NCBI GenBank assembly: GCA_003487955.1
Contig: DNNJ01000382.1
Coordinates: forward strand, 1 to 16,888
Length of the DNA stretch: 16,888 nucleotides
Direction: 5' to 3'
Source of the DNA: Clostridiales bacterium
GTDB taxonomy: Bacteria; Bacillota; Clostridia; Tissierellales; Sedimentibacteraceae
Below, piece by piece: positions 14,938-16,888 of this stretch. The notes beneath the pieces are model-generated. The model was given only the letters and a program-made list of their open reading frames with translations, had not been told where the DNA came from and did not search any database. Numbering within the stretch: position 1 is the stretch's first letter; the number at the start of each line of letters is the position of its first letter. The position numbers were made by a program, and so were the translations under genes.

Positions 14938-15271
14938 TTTTCTCACCCTCCAAAATTATATTATCTCCAATTCCAATACCTGTTGTCATGCCCTCAGGAA
15001 GCTCTAAAACATGGGTGCAGTTTTTAACGAGCTTCCCGATTCTCCATGGCTTGACAGTTTCTTTATACAGCACTTTCATATCTTTAGATAAGTAAACTGC
15101 TTCAATGGTGAATTTCATAAAAAAGCAATGTATCAATGAGCAGTTTTTTAAAAGCAACCCTTCATTTTCATTTAAGCTTTTCTTATTTAATAATCCAACC
15201 AGCCTTATTTTTAAACTTTCAGCTATTGTAATGTTATCTAATAGCAAATTATTATTAACATATAATTTCAT
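14921..15271 (-). CDS. DUF192 family protein (copy B)
   Basis: Paralogue of the DUF192 gene at 5151-5477, 116 aa, with a slightly longer C-terminus. It keeps RLVGLLNKK, EGLLLKNCSLIHCFFMKFTIEAVYLS, the shared KPWRIGK stretch and HVLELPEG...GIGIGD. There is no signal peptide. Its ATG overlaps the tadC stop in TAATG exactly as in copy A, and its own 3' end overlaps the coiled-coil gene. The strict retention of order and overlap in both copies argues that it acts with TadC or the coiled-coil protein. Confidence 0.78.
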   Translation of the reverse strand: MKLYVNNNLLLDNITIAESLKIRLVGLLNKKSLNENEGLLLKNCSLIHCFFMKFTIEAVYLSKDMKVLYKETVKPWRIGKLVKNCTHVLELPEGMTTGIGIGDNIILEGEKNGKGQ

Positions 15272-16203
15272 TACACCCCACCAAACATTTCCAATATGGA
15301 CACTACAGCAGGTCCCATTAATACTATAAAAATTACCGGGAAGATAAACATAACCATAGGTAAAAGAATTTTAATTGACATTTTATGTGCTTTTTCTTCT
15401 ATTTTGCTGCGCCTGTTTTCCCTGATGGAGGCTGCCTGTGAATGCAGAACATTTTTAAGAGATATACCTAATTTGTTGGCTTGAATTATGGAGCCGGTAA
15501 AGGATTTTAAGTCATCAATATCACAGCGTTCGCCTAATAATATCAGCGCGTCTCTTCTGCTTCTGCCCATGGACATTTCTCTGTAGGTAATATTAAATTC
15601 ATCAATCAATGGCCCCTCAAAATGCTCGATAATATGCAGCAATGCTTGTTCAAACCCTAATCCTGCCTCTACATTAACACTTATCATATCTAAAACATCC
15701 GGCAGTTGTCTCTCCATTTCATCTTTCCTTTTGGTTATACGGAACATTAAGTTAAACCGCATTACGGTAAAAGCCATATATGCCCCAAATAACGGCAATA
15801 AAAATAAATATAAGTAGCTTGCGTTTAATACTAAACCAAGTATTAAATATAACAGTGCATTTCCGCATATAACAATTATTTTAATGGCAGAGTATTCTTT
15901 TGGCTTTATAGTATATCCTGCCTGTCTAAGCGATTTTCTTAAATTTTCTGATTTTTGATTATTGAGACCTGTATCAGGCAGGATTTTACCAAGGGACTTA
16001 ACCAGCGAGTCCATAATAGGGCTGATAAATCTTTCTGACAATGATTTATTCAGCTCTTCATCCACAATTATGTCACTCTCAATATCAATTAATTTAGAAA
16101 TTCTGTTATTAACCTTGTCATGGTTCAAACCGTAGTTATTTAATGTAATAATTATCACACCGAATATGAATATTGCAAAAAAACCTGAAATATAAAGAGT
16201 CAT
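15271..16203 (-). CDS. tadC: TadC, inner-membrane platform protein (copy B)
   Basis: Paralogue of the TadC at 5477-6403, 310 aa, with the same layout: N-terminal membrane segment, a cytoplasmic stretch with VDEELNKSLSERFISP, two central hydrophobic segments, the T2SSF domain (LPDVLDMISVNVEAGLGFEQA start, REMSMGRSRRDAL, QANKLGISLKNVL) and a C-terminal membrane segment. The N-terminal third is less conserved than the T2SSF part. The ATG at 16203 is preceded by GAGG; a GTG two codons earlier lies in that site. It starts 7 bases after the tadB stop, as in copy A. Confidence 0.9.
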   Translation of the reverse strand: MTLYISGFFAIFIFGVIIITLNNYGLNHDKVNNRISKLIDIESDIIVDEELNKSLSERFISPIMDSLVKSLGKILPDTGLNNQKSENLRKSLRQAGYTIKPKEYSAIKIIVICGNALLYLILGLVLNASYLYLFLLPLFGAYMAFTVMRFNLMFRITKRKDEMERQLPDVLDMISVNVEAGLGFEQALLHIIEHFEGPLIDEFNITYREMSMGRSRRDALILLGERCDIDDLKSFTGSIIQANKLGISLKNVLHSQAASIRENRRSKIEEKAHKMSIKILLPMVMFIFPVIFIVLMGPAVVSILEMFGGV

Positions 16204-16210
16204 ATGCACC

Positions 16211-16888
16211 TCACACTTTAATATTTACTATTTTATTTATAACTGCAAACCCTGTAATTTCCAAAACTATAGATGTAACGATTAATATTTTGCCAATGGT
16301 AGAATCAAAAAAACCTTCAAAATAACTTGGAGTCATAACCATTATTGCTAAAATCAAAGCTATTGGCAACAAGCCTATAACTAATCCGGACATTCGTCCT
16401 TGGGCTGTCAATGTTTTGATTTCATTCTTAATTCTTATGCGATCTCTGATTGTATTTGAAATGGTATCAAGTATTTCCGATAAATTGCTTCCAACTTGTG
16501 CTGATGTCATAACAGCGGATACCAAAAGCTCCAAATCTTTATTTTTCGTCCTTTCCACCATGTGATTAAGTGCATCTTCCTGCTTGACGCCATAATGTAT
16601 TTCTCTTAGAACCTTTGAAAATTCAGTAGATATTGGAGGCTGCATTTCCTCTGCAATATTTTCCATGGACTGCAAAAATGTGAAACCTCCTTTAATGCTG
16701 TTTCCCATTATTACAGTGGCATCACCTAATTGCTTATTAAACAATTCCTCACGCTTTTTTCTTGCATTGCTGACTATAAACGGCGGTATGGAAATGCCTA
16801 TAATAGATAGGGCTGCTCCTGTAATTACATTCCCGTTAAAAAGAAAAACCACCATCATGGGAATTAAAGTTAAGCCTGCCCAAAAATA
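16211..16888 (-). CDS. tadB: TadB, inner-membrane platform protein (copy B, 5' end outside window)
   Basis: The C-terminal 225 residues of a TadB paralogue. The frame is open to the window edge and begins YFWAGLTLIPM, which corresponds to about residue 90 of the copy A TadB, so some 90 residues are missing off the edge. It contains GNSIKGGFTFLQSMENIAEE, LREIHYGVKQEDALNHM, SAQVGSNLSEILDTIS and two C-terminal membrane segments. An internal ATG at 16858 could be mistaken for a start, but homology to copy A continues upstream of it. The genes before it are probably further copy B Tad genes. Confidence 0.88.
   Translation of the reverse strand, partial: YFWAGLTLIPMMVVFLFNGNVITGAALSIIGISIPPFIVSNARKKREELFNKQLGDATVIMGNSIKGGFTFLQSMENIAEEMQPPISTEFSKVLREIHYGVKQEDALNHMVERTKNKDLELLVSAVMTSAQVGSNLSEILDTISNTIRDRIRIKNEIKTLTAQGRMSGLVIGLLPIALILAIMVMTPSYFEGFFDSTIGKILIVTSIVLEITGFAVINKIVNIKV

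Noticed and set aside
14565..15095. Plus-strand open frame of 176 codons across the coiled-coil and DUF192 genes
   Set aside because: It lies opposite two well-supported minus-strand genes and its low-complexity sequence resembles no family.
16858..16858. Start of copy B tadB at the ATG at 16858
   Set aside because: The frame stays open to the window edge and the upstream residues match TadB copy A, so the true start is outside the window.

Overview
The window is AT-rich and every gene I can support lies on the minus strand, so transcription runs from high to low coordinates. The protein families (Tad/Flp pilus genes, a DivIVA-like coiled coil, an amino-acid-fermentation lyase), the strong AGGAGG-type ribosome binding sites and the low GC content suggest an anaerobic, amino-acid-fermenting member of the Clostridia (Bacillota). 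The genus cannot be fixed from this window.

Layout in the direction of transcription. (1) 16888-13885 is the end of one Tad gene set, 'copy B': tadB (cut by the window edge), tadC, a DUF192 gene and a DivIVA-like coiled-coil gene, ending in a terminator. (2) 13596-11626 is a Wzy/O-antigen-ligase-family membrane protein whose stop codon abuts the start of a prepilin peptidase. (3) 11489-2553 is a nearly complete Tad locus, 'copy A': Flp pilin (56 aa), a strong hairpin-terminator, TadE pseudopilin, CpaB/RcpC, TadZ, TadA ATPase, TadB, TadC, DUF192, DivIVA-like coiled coil and a TadG-like protein, closed by a terminator. (4) 2383-2000 is a stand-alone 3-aminobutyryl-CoA ammonia-lyase gene (kal) with its own promoter, a palindromic operator-like site and a terminator. 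(5) 1726-41 is a PilB/GspE-type ATPase with its own promoter, probably the first gene of a type IV pilus operon that continues off the left edge.

How the genes fit together. The prepilin peptidase would process Flp and TadE. TadA powers assembly on the TadB/TadC inner-membrane platform, TadZ helps place the machine, and TadE, TadG and CpaB are accessory or envelope components. DUF192 and the DivIVA-like protein are not standard Tad components. Here they follow tadC in the same order, with the same 1-nt tadC/DUF192 overlap, in both copies, which suggests a functional four-gene module tadB-tadC-DUF192-coiled coil.

The most notable points are this duplicated module, a noncoding repeat of about 100 bp shared by the spacers at 1871-1970 and 13719-13817 that includes the terminators of kal and of copy B, the structured hairpin between the pilin and the rest of the Tad operon, and the operator-like sites at the orphan kal gene. 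I found no rRNA, tRNA, CRISPR array, insertion sequence or phage gene. No stretch longer than about 300 bases lacks a gene.
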